Positions 7,968 to 17,243 of a DNA stretch of 43,976 bases are shown here, piece by piece. The number at the start of each line of letters is the position of its first letter. Position 1 is the first letter of the stretch. The DNA comes from Acuticoccus mangrovi (GTDB lineage Bacteria > Pseudomonadota > Alphaproteobacteria > Rhizobiales > Amorphaceae). The stretch spans positions 1-43,976 of the forward strand of contig NZ_JAEKJA010000030.1 in assembly GCF_016411865.1 (NCBI RefSeq), written 5' to 3'. The position numbers and the translations under genes are program-made. The notes beneath the pieces were generated by a model that saw only the letters and a program-made list of their open reading frames with translations, ran no database searches and was not told where the DNA came from.

Positions 7968-8894
7968 ATGAGGGTTCTCGTATTCGGTGCGGCCGGCTTC
8001 GTCGGGCGCCGGCTCGTCGCGGCGCTCGCCGGGAGTGGTGTGGACGTCGTCGGCGCCGACATCGCGGCCGCTCCGGCCGGCGCCGCGCCCTGTCCCATCC
8101 ATGCGGTCGACGTCGGCGATCGCGACGCCGTCGCCGGACTCACCGCGGACGTGCGGCCCGACGTCGTCGTCAACCTCGCCTACGCGACCGGCGCGGCCAT
8201 CGAGGCGAACCTCGACCGGTCGACACGCATCAACCTCGGGGGTCACGTCCATGTGCTCGACGCGGCGATCGCCTCTCGGGCGCGCCGCGTGGTCTATTCG
8301 AGCTCGATCGCGGCCTATGGGCCCGACCAGGCGCTCTACGGGGACCGCGACATCGTCGAGAGCGACTCGTGCCCGCTCGAGCACCACGGCACGACGTACG
8401 GCGCGATGAAGGCGTTCAACGATTTCGTCGCCGCGCGTTACCGGGCACGGGGACTGGTCGAGACCTGCGGCGTGCGGCTCAGCATCGTCTTCGGGCCCGG
8501 TCGCCGCCACGGCTTCACGGCGTGGACGTCCCGCATGCTCGATCCGCCGAGCGGGGAGGGCGTCCCTGTCCCGCTTGCGGCGGAGCAGGCGCTGAGCCTC
8601 ATTTCGGTGGAGGATGCGGCCCGGCTTCTCGCCCTCGCGGTGGGCGCGTCCGGTGCGCTGCCGCCGCTCGTCAACTCCGGCGGCCATCGCGCGAGCGCGA
8701 AGGGCGTCGCCGACATGGTCGTGCAGATCGAGCCGCGCGCCCGCTTCACCTTCGAGGACCATCCGGCGGAGATGCCCTTCGTCGATCGTCTCTCCGGCGA
8801 TCTCGCCCGGGAGGCCCTGGGCTTCCGCCCCCAGCCCTTCGCCGCGGCCCTCCGCGCCGAAATGGCCCGCGCCGCGGACGGCGCCACTTCCTGA
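7968..8894 (+). CDS. NAD-dependent epimerase/dehydratase family protein (extended SDR)
   Basis: 308 aa. The N-terminal Rossmann motif is GAAGFVG (7-13), with Ser111-113 followed by Tyr144 and Lys148 (YGAMK) as the catalytic set of extended SDRs. GRRHGFTAW and the C-terminal region are typical of sugar-nucleotide or sugar-acid epimerase/dehydrogenase relatives. A good ribosome-binding site (GGGGGAGGGG) lies just upstream. It is the last gene of the lldD-ADC-epimerase operon; a perfect hairpin terminator follows. In a sugar-acid operon it could be a uronate or sugar 1-dehydrogenase or an epimerase, but that is inference. Confidence 0.82.
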   Translation: MRVLVFGAAGFVGRRLVAALAGSGVDVVGADIAAAPAGAAPCPIHAVDVGDRDAVAGLTADVRPDVVVNLAYATGAAIEANLDRSTRINLGGHVHVLDAAIASRARRVVYSSSIAAYGPDQALYGDRDIVESDSCPLEHHGTTYGAMKAFNDFVAARYRARGLVETCGVRLSIVFGPGRRHGFTAWTSRMLDPPSGEGVPVPLAAEQALSLISVEDAARLLALAVGASGALPPLVNSGGHRASAKGVADMVVQIEPRARFTFEDHPAEMPFVDRLSGDLAREALGFRPQPFAAALRAEMARAADGATS

Positions 8895-8911
8895 GAGCGC
8901 GCCTTGCGGAC

Positions 8912-8931
8912 CGGCGTTTAGCAAAACGCCG
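8912..8931 (+). terminator. Hairpin terminator after the epimerase gene
   Basis: A perfect 8-bp stem, CGGCGTTT (8912-8919) with AAACGCCG (8924-8931), closed by a 4-base loop AGCA. It sits 17 bases past the epimerase stop. There is no clear run of T after it, so it may act with Rho. Confidence 0.6.
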
Positions 8932-9027
8932 TGACCGCATGAGGAACGAGCAAGCCGACCACGGTGCGCGCCGAGCCTGATCGCCGGCAGCGGGGCGGGG
9001 TGCCGAGCGGGTTCCGCGACCTCAGCC

Positions 9028-9363
9028 TCAGCCGAAAAGGTCGGGAAGGTCGCTGAAGCCGTGGCCCACGTCGAAGGGGAAGAGCCCGCCGTCGTCGCCG
9101 GCTAGGTCCGGATCTGCGGGCGGGGTTTCGTCCGGAGCCGCAAGATCGGTGGCGAAGTCGGCGGGGCCGGTGTCGCCCGTCCGGGGCGGGGCGAAGACGA
9201 AGGCATCGTCGCCATCCTCGATGAAGGTTTCGGTTTCCGGCGTGGGATCCTGCGGGCTGTCGTCGACGATGACGATCTCGACGCGGCGGTTGCCGGCGCG
9301 CGGGGTGTCCTCGTCTTCCGGGCCACGGCCGTTCGGTTCGGTCGTGATGTCGTCGTTGGCCAT
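9028..9363 (-). CDS. Small acidic protein of unknown function
   Basis: 111 aa from the ATG at 9363, which has AGGAG nine bases upstream. A TTG start at 9390 is possible but less well supported. The protein is strongly acidic, rich in D, E, P and G, with one short hydrophobic beta-like stretch (RRVEIVIVDDSPQDP) near residue 25-40. It has no signal peptide or membrane segment, and the remainder is low-complexity and probably disordered. I do not recognise a family. It stands alone between two operons on the opposite strand. The clean start signal and uninterrupted frame argue for a real gene. Confidence 0.6.
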   Translation of the reverse strand: MANDDITTEPNGRGPEDEDTPRAGNRRVEIVIVDDSPQDPTPETETFIEDGDDAFVFAPPRTGDTGPADFATDLAAPDETPPADPDLAGDDGGLFPFDVGHGFSDLPDLFG

Positions 9364-9624
9364 CGCTCTGTTCTCCTGTTCGTCTGACAAGACTGAACAT
9401 GGGCGGTCATCGGCCAGCGGCCTGTGATGCAGATGACAGTCTGGTCGAGCAGGGCGAAACGGCGTTCCCGCCGCGCCGGGGCCGGCTCGAGCCTTCGTTC
9501 GGCCGCACCCTCACGGGCGGCAACAAGCGGGCAATCGTGCGGCCCGCCGGCGCCGCGATTCAGCGTTCATCGGGGTGCACAGGATTGCATCAAGCGGCGG
9601 CTGCAAAATCAGCACACAACCGTG

Positions 9625-9654
9625 TTGCGCGATTTGTAGGTTTGACCATATATT
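9625..9654 (+). promoter_or_regulatory. Promoter of the HutC-type regulator / transporter operon
   Basis: A near-consensus -10 TATATT lies at 9649-9654, with TTGCGC (9625-9630) 18 bases upstream as -35. It sits in a locally AT-rich stretch 48 bases before the TTG start at 9702. The rest of the 9364-9701 spacer shows no further gene. Confidence 0.5.
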
Positions 9655-9701
9655 CCAACTTGCAAGTCGTTGTGAGCGTGAACATGCGATAGGCCAACGA
9701 A

Positions 9702-10544
9702 TTGAAAAGAACGAACATAGCTCCTCTCGACCGATCGTCGCCGATTCCGTTGTATGCGCAACTAAAGAGTCGCTTGTTTCCCATTCTTTCGCATTGGGAA
9801 AACGTGGATGAACGGTTCTACACAGATGAAGAGTTGACGCGTCTATTCGACGTTAGTCGCGATACGGCGCGACAGGCGATTTCTGGACTTGTCGAGGACG
9901 GTTTGCTGACCCGCGTGCGGGGGCGCGGAACGTTCGTGGTGTTCCCTGCCGTGGAGGAGCGCTTCAACGCAGGGATGAACTTCGAGCAGCAGTGGGCCGA
10001 CCGCGGCACGCCGATGCAGATCCGCCGTCTGGCGTTCGAGATCCGTGCCGCCGATGCCGACGTCGCCGCCCGCCTCGCGCTGCCCGTCGGCACCGAGATT
10101 CTCTACATCAAGCGCATGCGCTCGACGGCGGGCGTGCCGATCGCGCTCGACCACCGCTACCTGCCGGCGCGCCTCGTGAAGGAGTGGGGGCCGGAGGCGG
10201 CGGAAGCCTCGATCCTCCACCGCGTGTGGGAGGAGCACGGCCTCAGCGTCGGCGACTTCACCATCACCGCCGACCTCGCCGACGAAGAGGCCCGGCTTCA
10301 CCTGATGCTTCCCGAGGGGGCGCCGGTCCTCATCCGCCAGCTGCGGTACCACAACGCCGCGGGAGACATCCTATTGGCCGGTCAAACCGTGCATCGTGCC
10401 GATCTTGCACGCTATTCGATGCAAGTTCCGCTCGAAAAACCGGCCGATGGAGAGCAACCGTTCGCAAAACTCGTGTCTCTTGGGCTCGATGTGCCTGCGA
10501 ACGATGCTGAAGATGCTTTGTTGCGACTACCTGAGTGCGAGTGA
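9702..10544 (+). CDS. GntR-family regulator, HutC subfamily (UTRA effector domain)
   Basis: 280 aa. The N-terminal winged helix has the recognition region LTRLFDVSRDTARQAISGLVEDG and the wing RVRGRGTFV. A UTRA domain (about 90-245) has the typical LALPVGTEILYIKRMRSTAGVPIALDHR. The start is a TTG, because the only in-frame upstream ATG (9684) is followed by a stop two codons later. The C-terminal tail after RADLARYSMQ is about 35 residues longer than usual. It heads the nine-gene plus-strand run and most likely regulates the transporter and di-iron genes in response to their substrate. Despite the subfamily name, nothing here links it to histidine use. Confidence 0.9.
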   Translation: MKRTNIAPLDRSSPIPLYAQLKSRLFPILSHWENVDERFYTDEELTRLFDVSRDTARQAISGLVEDGLLTRVRGRGTFVVFPAVEERFNAGMNFEQQWADRGTPMQIRRLAFEIRAADADVAARLALPVGTEILYIKRMRSTAGVPIALDHRYLPARLVKEWGPEAAEASILHRVWEEHGLSVGDFTITADLADEEARLHLMLPEGAPVLIRQLRYHNAAGDILLAGQTVHRADLARYSMQVPLEKPADGEQPFAKLVSLGLDVPANDAEDALLRLPECE

Positions 10545-10593
10545 ACACACTTCCCAACACCCTTTGAAGCGGTGCAAACTGAGGAGCCGGGCT

Positions 10594-11766
10594 ATGCTCA
10601 ATCGTCGTGTCGTATTGGCTGGGATGGGCGGACTGGCCGCCAGTACGGCGCTTGCCCCCATCCGCGCACGCGCCGCAGATGAGATCACCATCGGGTCGAT
10701 CGTCTCCGCCACCGGTCCCGGCGCCTTCCTGGGCCAGGACATCAAGGACGGCATGGGCCTCGCCGTCGAGCAGATCAACGACGCCGGCGGCATCGGCGGG
10801 CGCAAGATCAACTGGATCGCCTACGATTCGGAAGGCCAGACCCAGAAGGCCATCGCCGCCACCAAGCGCCTGCTCACCCGCGACCGGGCCGACATCATCG
10901 TCGGCGGCGGCGCCATGAGCGGCATCGCCCTCGCCATGGCCCCGATGGCGGAGGCGGCCAAGGTGCCGTTCATCTCCACCGAAGGCGCCATCAGCATCGT
11001 CGAACCGGTCGCCGAACGTCAGTACATCTTCAAGAGCACCGTCGACGATTCCCTCGTGATGGGCCGCCTCGACGACTACTTCACCAAGAAGGGCATCACC
11101 AAGGTCGCGATGGTCGCCGACACCTCCGGCTTCGGCCAGGCCGCCGTCGCGCAGATGAAGAAGTTCACGGAGGAGAACAACCCCTCCTGGAGCGTGATGT
11201 ACGAGGGGTTCAACCCCACCGACACCGACATGATGGCCCAGCTCACCCGCGTCCGCGATTCCGACGCCGAGGCGATCCTGTGCTGGACCGTCACCCCCGC
11301 CGGCGTGGTGTTCTTGAAGCAGGCCCAGCAGCTCGGCCTCGACAAGCGCACCCTCCTGCACTCCTACGGCTTCGTCGCTCCCCAGTACATGGAGCTCGCC
11401 GGCAGCGCCGCCGACACCCTGCAGCTCATCAGCGTCAAGTTCCCGGTCGGCGACGAGCTGCCCGACGCGGACCCGATGAAGCCCGTCATCGCGAGCCTCA
11501 CCGACGCCTTCATCGAGCGCTACGACCGCAAGCCCAACCAGTTCGTCGCCCAGGCCTACGACGCGATCCAGCTCGCCCGCCTCGGCATCGAGGGCGCCGA
11601 CGGCGATATGGCGAAGGTCAAGGACGCCATCGAGAGCATCAAAGGCTACGCCGGCTCCGGCGGCGTCTTCAACTTCTCGCCCGAAAAGCATTCGGGCCTG
11701 TCGAAGAACGACCTCGTGCTCGTCAGCTGGGCCGACGGTCGCTTCCACCTTTCCGACTACGCCTGA
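10594..11766 (+). CDS. LIV/HAAT-type ABC transporter substrate-binding protein
   Basis: 390 aa. The N-terminus MLNRRVVLAGMGGLAAS, with paired arginines and an ARA-A cleavage site near residue 28, looks like a twin-arginine or Sec signal. The mature part is a type I periplasmic binding protein: ITIGSIVSATGPGAFLG, QINDAGGIGGRKI and a venus-flytrap fold like LivJ/amide-binding proteins. The ATG at 10594 has GAGGAG upstream; a longer in-frame ORF overlapping the regulator lacks this. It would bind the compound that the two ferritin-like enzymes act on. Members of this family bind branched-chain amino acids, amides, urea and aromatic acids, so the ligand is open. Confidence 0.92.
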   Translation: MLNRRVVLAGMGGLAASTALAPIRARAADEITIGSIVSATGPGAFLGQDIKDGMGLAVEQINDAGGIGGRKINWIAYDSEGQTQKAIAATKRLLTRDRADIIVGGGAMSGIALAMAPMAEAAKVPFISTEGAISIVEPVAERQYIFKSTVDDSLVMGRLDDYFTKKGITKVAMVADTSGFGQAAVAQMKKFTEENNPSWSVMYEGFNPTDTDMMAQLTRVRDSDAEAILCWTVTPAGVVFLKQAQQLGLDKRTLLHSYGFVAPQYMELAGSAADTLQLISVKFPVGDELPDADPMKPVIASLTDAFIERYDRKPNQFVAQAYDAIQLARLGIEGADGDMAKVKDAIESIKGYAGSGGVFNFSPEKHSGLSKNDLVLVSWADGRFHLSDYA

Positions 11767-11796
11767 CGCCGTTCTCAGACCCGAAGGACCTGCGAA

Positions 11797-12747
11797 ATGT
11801 CCGACGACAAGATCACCCGAGAGCAGGCGCTCGAACAGATCGCGACGCTGTTCGACGCCCCCGAAAGCCGCTTTCCCCTGAACTTCAACTCCAAGATGCC
11901 CCGCATCCGCGAGCTGTTCCAGGCGGCGACCAAGAACCAGTGGGACCCCAAGCTCGACATCGCCTGGGACAAGCTCGACCCCGACGCCTACACCAAGGAG
12001 CAGCGCGACGCCGCGCGGCTCTACTGGAGCCGCCGCGCCTGGGGCGAATACGGCGCCATCTCCGAAAGCCCGGCGCTGCAGATCCGCTTCGTGGAGGAGG
12101 ACCGCCCCTCCGACATGCAGATGTTCTTCTCCATCCGCTCCCAGGAAGAAGCCCGCCACGCCGAGGTCTGCCACGACATGGCCGAGCGCCTCGGCGGCTA
12201 CATCGAAAAGCCCATCGAGCAGCTGTTCCAGACCTCGGTGTCGACCCACGGCGTGCGCCGCGCCGCGCTCGCCGCCGACGTGCCGCTCGAGGGCATCATC
12301 GCCGCCCTCGTGTGCACCGCCGAAGAGATCGCCTTCGACGTCTTCAAGCACCTCACCGACGTGACGTCGGACCCGGTGGCCAAGCAGATCGTCCGCCTGA
12401 TCATGCGCGACGAGAGCCGCCACTGCGCCTTCGGCTGGTACTTCCTTGAAGAAATCTGCGACGACCTCACCGACGAGCAGAAGACGATGATCGAGGAAGC
12501 CGTCGTCAACATGATCGAGAAGGTGGAGCTCAACGGCTACCACAGCGTCTGGCTCGCGCCCGACAACCCCGGCACGCGCCACGAGATCCAGACCGACGAG
12601 GTGACCCACGGCGCCGGCCTCGGGGCGACCATCGAGGAGCTCGAGAAGCCGATCTTCATCGAGTCCATCGCCCGCATCCGCAAGCAGATGGGCGATCTCG
12701 GCATCAACCTGCCGCCGTTCGAGCACCCGAAGGTCGGGACCTTCTGA
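11797..12747 (+). CDS. Ferritin-like di-iron protein, putative catalytic (alpha) oxygenase subunit
   Basis: 316 aa, mostly helical. It shows a complete carboxylate-bridged di-iron ligand set: Glu84 (RAWGEYG), E118-A-R-H121, Glu176/177 (CTAEEIAF) and E206-S-R-H209. This is the E, ExxH, E, ExxH pattern of ribonucleotide reductase R2, bacterial multicomponent monooxygenases and PaaA-type epoxidases. I cannot place it in a named family. It lies 30 bases after the binding-protein gene and its stop overlaps the start of a clear paralogue. The likely role is O2-dependent oxidation of the imported substrate. No ferredoxin, reductase or regulatory subunit gene is visible nearby, so the electron source is unknown. 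Confidence 0.8.
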   Translation: MSDDKITREQALEQIATLFDAPESRFPLNFNSKMPRIRELFQAATKNQWDPKLDIAWDKLDPDAYTKEQRDAARLYWSRRAWGEYGAISESPALQIRFVEEDRPSDMQMFFSIRSQEEARHAEVCHDMAERLGGYIEKPIEQLFQTSVSTHGVRRAALAADVPLEGIIAALVCTAEEIAFDVFKHLTDVTSDPVAKQIVRLIMRDESRHCAFGWYFLEEICDDLTDEQKTMIEEAVVNMIEKVELNGYHSVWLAPDNPGTRHEIQTDEVTHGAGLGATIEELEKPIFIESIARIRKQMGDLGINLPPFEHPKVGTF

Positions 12748-13688
12748 TGTCGACCCTCGCCGCGGACCGGCCGACCCAGGGCGAGCTCGACACGATCTAT
12801 TCCTTCGTCGAGCAGCGCTTCCCGCTCTATCTGTCGCCCAAGATCGCCTCGATCAACGACCTCTACGAGGCCGCCAAGCAGGGGCGCTGGAACCCCTTCC
12901 AGGAGGTACCCTGGAAGGCGCTGACCGCCGACGGCCTCGACCCCGAGACCGCCGCCGCCGTGCGCCGCACCTATAGCCGCCGCGCCTGGGGCGAGGCGAC
13001 CGGTCTCACCGAGACCCCCGCCCTCCTCATCCGCTTCTGCATGGAAACGGGTCGCGAGGTCGACCCCAAATTCTTCCTCACCGTGCGCAACACCGAGGAA
13101 GTGTGGGCCATCGAGTGCTTCGACCGGGTGGCCGAAGCCTTCGGCGGGCGCATCGAGCGGCCGGAGAACCGGGCCTACGAAGCCGCCTTCAACCAGCACC
13201 GCCATCGCCAGGTGGTGTCGGCGAGCCAGCTGCTCGATGCTTACGTCGCCGTCCACTGTGCCTTCGAGGACGGGCTCGAATACGGCCTCACCAAGGCGTG
13301 GCGAGAGGGGGCGGCCGACCCGATCCTCGCCGGCATGTTCGACAAGATACTGCCTGGCAAGGAGCGCCACGGCACCTTCGGCTGGCTCTATTTGGAACAC
13401 CGTGCTCCGACCTGGAGCGAGGAGGACAAGGCGGCCATCACCGAACAGCTGGTGCGCCACGTGAACGACGTCGAGATGCTCGGCCTCCACTGCCCCTGGC
13501 TCGCGCCCGAGCGGGCCGAGGCCGAGGCGCGCGCCGACGCCATCACCGCCGAGGCCGGCCTTGGCGCCGTGTCCAAGGAGGCGGAAAGCGAGGTTCTCGT
13601 CGGTTTTGTCGCCGATGCGCGTCAGCGCTTCGCCGAGCTCGGCATCGACCTGCCGCGGTTCAATTCCAACCACATCGGCTGGTTCTGA
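12747..13688 (+). CDS. Degenerate ferritin-like paralogue, putative non-catalytic (beta) partner
   Basis: 313 aa, colinear with the preceding protein over its whole length (shared SRRAWGE, ETPALxIRF, FGWxYLE, WLAP, and similar C-terminal ends). Key metal ligands are altered. The first ExxH becomes E118-V-W-A121, and the second becomes K205-E-R-H208, so one His and one Glu are lost, while E83 and E174 remain. It therefore probably cannot hold a normal di-iron centre. Start overlaps the previous stop by one base (TGATG), which suggests equimolar synthesis and a heteromeric complex. The same arrangement is known for the alpha/beta chains of soluble methane monooxygenase and for PaaA/PaaC. Confidence 0.78.
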   Translation: MSTLAADRPTQGELDTIYSFVEQRFPLYLSPKIASINDLYEAAKQGRWNPFQEVPWKALTADGLDPETAAAVRRTYSRRAWGEATGLTETPALLIRFCMETGREVDPKFFLTVRNTEEVWAIECFDRVAEAFGGRIERPENRAYEAAFNQHRHRQVVSASQLLDAYVAVHCAFEDGLEYGLTKAWREGAADPILAGMFDKILPGKERHGTFGWLYLEHRAPTWSEEDKAAITEQLVRHVNDVEMLGLHCPWLAPERAEAEARADAITAEAGLGAVSKEAESEVLVGFVADARQRFAELGIDLPRFNSNHIGWF

Positions 13689-13690
13689 CC

Positions 13691-14572
13691 GTGGACGGCA
13701 CGAACACCCTCGTCCAGCTCGTCATCGCGGGGCTGTCGATCGGCAGCATCTACGCGCTCATCGCGCTGGGCTTCAACATCGTCTTCAAGTGCACCGGGGC
13801 GATGAACTTCGCCCAGGGCGAATGGGTGATGATGGGGGGGATGGTGACCGCGGCGCTCTTCGGGGTGTTCTCCTCCGTGGGGCTCGCGGTCGTCACCGCG
13901 ACGGTGCTGATCGGCGCCATCGGGCTCGTGTCGGAGCGCATCACCATCTGGCCCGTGCGCCGGCCCGACCCGATGACGCTGACCCTCGTCACCGTGGGTC
14001 TCGCCATCGTCAGCCGCAGCCTCGTGATGATCTTCCTCGGCAAGATGCCGGCGGGCTATTCCGGCTTTTCCGGCACCGACGTGATCAGCATCGAGGGCGT
14101 CACGGTGCAGACGCAGAGCCTGTGGATCATCGCGATCACGCTCCTGTTCCTCGTCCTGATGCACTTTTTCTTCGAACGCACCGTGCTCGGCAAGGCGCTC
14201 CGGGCGGTGTCGGCCGACCCGCAGGCCGCCTCCCTCGTCGGCATCCCGTCGTCGCAGATGCTGATGCTCGCCTTCGGCCTCGCCGCCCTCGCCGGCGGGA
14301 TCGCGGGCGCCATCGTCACCCCGCTCACGCTGATGACCTACGACCAGGGCGCCACCCTCGGCTTCAAGGGGTTCAGCGCGGCGATGCTGGGGGGCATCGG
14401 CAACCTGCCGGGCGCCGTCGTCGGCGGGCTGCTGCTCGGCCTCATCGAGACCTTCGGGAGTTTTTACATCTCGTCCCACTTCAAGGATGCGATCTCGTTC
14501 GCGGTGCTCCTCCTCATCCTGTTCATGCGACCGGCGGGGCTGTTCGGCCGGGTGGAAGTGGTGAAGGCCTGA
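13691..14572 (+). CDS. livH: LIV-type ABC transporter permease LivH
   Basis: 293 aa from a GTG start two bases after the beta-subunit stop. It has about eight membrane segments. The family landmarks are LSIGSIYALIALGFNIVFK near the N-terminus and the cytoplasmic EAA-like loop ERTVLGKALRAVSADPQAA followed by VGI. It forms half of the membrane channel with LivM. A much longer in-frame ORF begins at 13103 but overlaps the previous gene and has no conserved extension. The closeness to the di-iron genes argues that transport and oxidation are one unit. Confidence 0.92.
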   Translation: MDGTNTLVQLVIAGLSIGSIYALIALGFNIVFKCTGAMNFAQGEWVMMGGMVTAALFGVFSSVGLAVVTATVLIGAIGLVSERITIWPVRRPDPMTLTLVTVGLAIVSRSLVMIFLGKMPAGYSGFSGTDVISIEGVTVQTQSLWIIAITLLFLVLMHFFFERTVLGKALRAVSADPQAASLVGIPSSQMLMLAFGLAALAGGIAGAIVTPLTLMTYDQGATLGFKGFSAAMLGGIGNLPGAVVGGLLLGLIETFGSFYISSHFKDAISFAVLLLILFMRPAGLFGRVEVVKA

Positions 14573-15638
14573 TGAGCCAGACCGCCGCCACCGAAGCGCC
14601 GCCCGCCGGCGCCCTCCCCGCCCACGACGACGTCCGCGACGACGCCCGCGAGGGCACCGGCGGGACCGACGCCGCGCCCGCCGCCCGGCCGGTGCGCAAG
14701 CCGCGCCTTTTCGCCCGCAACGCCGTCAGCTTCGTCGTCCTGTGGGCGCTGATGATCGCGGTCCCCTTCGTCGCGCCCAACTTCTACGTCGTCTCGCTGG
14801 TCAACCTCTTCCTGATCTACGTGATCCTGATCGCGAGCCTGAACCTCGTCATCGGCTTCTGCGGCCAGATCTCGCTGGGGCATGCGGGGTTCTTCGGCCT
14901 CGGCGCCTATGCGAGCGGGATCCTGAGCGCCAAGTTCGGCCTCACCCCCTGGCTCGGCCTGCCGGCGGCGGCGCTGGCGGGCGGGCTCGGCGCCTTCGTC
15001 ATCGGGCTGCCGGCGCTGCGCCTCCACGGGCATTACCTCGCCATGGCGACGCTCGGCTTCAACGCCATCCTCGTCGTCCTGTTCAACGAGCTGATCCCCC
15101 TCACCGGCGGCCCCAACGGCCTCCTCGGCATCGAGCCGTTCGCCCTCGGCCCCATCGCCCTCGACACCGACGAGACGGTGTTCTGGCTCGTGTGGATCGT
15201 GTCGCTCGTCGTCATGATCGCCATCGCCAACCTCGTCGATTCGCGCATGGGGCGGAGCCTGCGCGCCATTGGCGGCAGCGAGCGCGGCGCCGCCTCCCTC
15301 GGCATCGACACCTACCGCACCAAGCTCGCCACCTTCGCCATCGCCGGCGCCATGGCCGGCATCGCCGGCAGCCTCTACGCCCACGTGAACCTCTACGTGT
15401 CGCCGGAAACCTTCTCGGTGTTCCCCTCCATCATGCTCCTCGTGATGGTCGCGCTCGGGGGCACGGGGCGGCTCTGGGGTCCGATCTTCGGCGCGGCCGT
15501 CTTCATCGCCGTGCCCCAGGTGCTGCTCGACTTCGCCGACCTCGAGCTCCTCCTCTTCGGGCTCGCGATGCTGATCGTCCTCATCGGCTTCCCGGCGGGC
15601 ATCGCCGGCCTTGCCGACGGCTGGCGCCGGTGGCTCAA

Positions 15639-15642
<4 letters not shown>
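14572..15642 (+). CDS. livM: LIV-type ABC transporter permease LivM
   Basis: 356 aa. A polar, Ala/Pro/Asp-rich extension of about 45 residues precedes the first membrane helix, which is longer than in many LivM proteins. The core has the expected GFCGQISLGHAGFFGLGAYA and the loop SRMGRSLRAIGGSERGAASLGI. It pairs with LivH. The ATG overlaps the livH stop (ATGA). Confidence 0.92.
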
Positions 15643-16428
<786 letters not shown>

Positions 16429-16436
<8 letters not shown>

Positions 16437-17214
16437 CGCCGCCATCGCCCCGGCTCCCGAAGGGGCCGTCCCGGCCTCCACCGCCGCGAGCCTCGGCGAC
16501 GGTCTCGTCGTGCGCGGCATCCACGCCGGCTATGGCGAGATGCGCGTCCTGCACGGCGTCGACATCGAGGTGGCGGCGGGGGAGGCGGTCTGCCTCATCG
16601 GGGCGAACGGCATGGGCAAGACGACGCTGATGCGCTGCCTCGCCGGGCTTCTGCGCCCCTACGAGGGCACCGTGGGCTTCGCCGGGCGCAACCTCACCGG
16701 CCTTTCCGCCGCCGCGCGGGTGCGCGAGGGGGTCGCCCTGGTGCCGGAGGGCCGCCACGTCTTCAAGCCGATGACGGTGCAGGAAAACCTCGAGATGGGC
16801 GCCTACAAGCGCCTGTGGCCCCGGCGCGACCCGAAGGTGGCCGCCGACCTCGCCCACATTTACGAGATCTTCCCCCGCCTCAAGGAGCGCCGCACCTCCC
16901 TCGCGGGGACGCTCTCGGGGGGCGAACAGCAGATGCTCGCCATCGGCCGCGCCCTCATGTCCCGCCCGCGCCTCCTCCTCCTCGACGAGCCGTCGATGGG
17001 GCTCGCCCCGCGCGTGGTGCAGGAAATCTTCGCCGTCATTCGCCGGATCAGCGCGGAGGGTCTCGCGATCCTCCTCACCGAGCAGAACGCCCGCATGGCC
17101 TTCCGCACGGTGAGCCGCTGCTACGTCCTCAGCGAGGGACAGATCATCAGCGAGGGCACCTCGGAGAAGCTCGCCGCCGATCCGGCGGTGAAGGCGGCCT
17201 ATCTCGGCATTTGA
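16429..17214 (+). CDS. livF: LIV-type ABC transporter ATP-binding protein LivF
   Basis: 261 aa. It carries an N-terminal Ala/Pro-rich extension of about 25 residues, Walker A GANGMGKTT, VPEGRHVFKPMTVQENL typical of LivF, signature LSGGEQQ, Walker B LLLLDEPSMGLAP and TEQN in place of the switch histidine, as usual in LivF. It is the second ATPase of the heterodimer with LivG and the last gene of the transporter block. Confidence 0.93.
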
Positions 17215-17217
17215 CCC

Positions 17218-17242
17218 ATCCCTTTCCCCAATCCCTTTCCCC
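17218..17242 (+). repeat. 13-base direct duplication in front of the hydrolase gene
   Basis: ATCCCTTTCCCC occurs at 17218-17229 and 17231-17242, directly before the ATG at 17244. No purine-rich ribosome-binding site is visible in this pyrimidine-rich leader. Translation may depend on coupling to livF or on an alternative start. Confidence 0.7.
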
Positions 17243-17243
17243 C

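Noticed and set aside
9702-10544. HutC-type regulator as controller of the urocanase operon 8 kb away
   Set aside because: HutC is a subfamily name. The gene heads the transporter operon, and the urocanase operon has its own FCD regulator at its end.
12747-13688. A second independent di-iron enzyme
   Set aside because: One His and one Glu ligand are replaced (A121, K205), so a normal centre is unlikely. A partner subunit is the better reading.
13103-14572. A 489-aa ORF that would fuse extra sequence to LivH
   Set aside because: The first 196 codons overlap the second ferritin-like gene out of frame and resemble no protein. The GTG at 13691 gives the conserved LivH start.
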